A stretch of DNA of 6,754 nt from Arcobacter sp. UBA7394. GTDB lineage: Bacteria > Campylobacterota > Campylobacteria > Campylobacterales > Arcobacteraceae. The DNA lies in contig DKNG01000110.1 in assembly GCA_002470185.1 (NCBI GenBank), forward strand, positions 1 to 6,754. The letters run 5' to 3'. Positions 6,698-6,754 of this stretch are shown here, piece after piece; within the stretch, counting starts at the first letter, position 1, and each line of letters starts with the position of its first letter. The position numbers were made by a program, and so were the translations under genes. The notes below the pieces were generated by a model. That model saw nothing but the letters and a program-made list of their open reading frames with translations, had not been told where the DNA came from and did no database searches.

Positions 6698-6754
6698 TAA
6701 ATAGTTATTTTTAAAATATGTATTATTTTGTTGATTTAATTTTTTAGTAATTGG

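Noticed and set aside
6718..6747. Nine-codon plus-strand open frame near the right edge
   Set aside because: No ribosome site and no recognisable sequence; expected by chance.
1..6754. CRISPR array, tRNA or rRNA gene, insertion sequence
   Set aside because: No spaced direct repeats, cloverleaf or conserved rRNA stretch, transposase frame or terminal inverted repeats were seen on either strand.

Overview
This is a low-GC, gene-dense window carrying a complete type I secretion (T1SS) export apparatus on the minus strand and a divergently transcribed OmpR-family response regulator on the plus strand. The AT-rich codon use, the T-rich intergenic DNA with isolated TATAAT boxes and few -35 elements, and the protein style all suggest Campylobacterota, most likely an Arcobacter-like genus. 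That placement is a judgement from sequence character, not from a database match.

Layout: positions 1-96 hold no gene but contain the end of a rho-independent terminator for the leftward operon. Reading leftward from about 5750 come three genes: a TolC-type outer-membrane channel protein with an extra C-terminal SPOR-like domain (5635-3824), a LapB/HlyB-type ABC exporter with a catalytically degenerate C39-like N-terminal domain (3801-1648, TTG start), and a HlyD-type membrane fusion protein (1641-97). The gaps are 22 and 6 bases, so this is almost certainly one transcript. Positions 5636-5850 are a divergent promoter region. Positions 5851-6564 encode the response regulator. Positions 6565-6754 hold no gene I can support, only AT-rich DNA with a perfect 9-bp inverted repeat and two TATAAT boxes.

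How they work together: the ABC exporter energises transport through the inner membrane, the HlyD-type adaptor bridges the periplasm, and the TolC-type protein forms the outer-membrane exit. The degenerate C39-like domain indicates export of a protein with an uncleaved C-terminal signal (RTX or large adhesin type) rather than a leader-cleaved peptide. No secreted substrate, LapD/LapG-like retention control or sensor kinase lies in the window. The regulator may control the exporter operon across the shared intergenic region, but this is inferred from position only.

The export machinery is a known class. The least ordinary feature is the channel protein, which has the usual two OEP repeats followed by a roughly 70-residue acidic linker and a SPOR-like domain that could tie the exporter to peptidoglycan.
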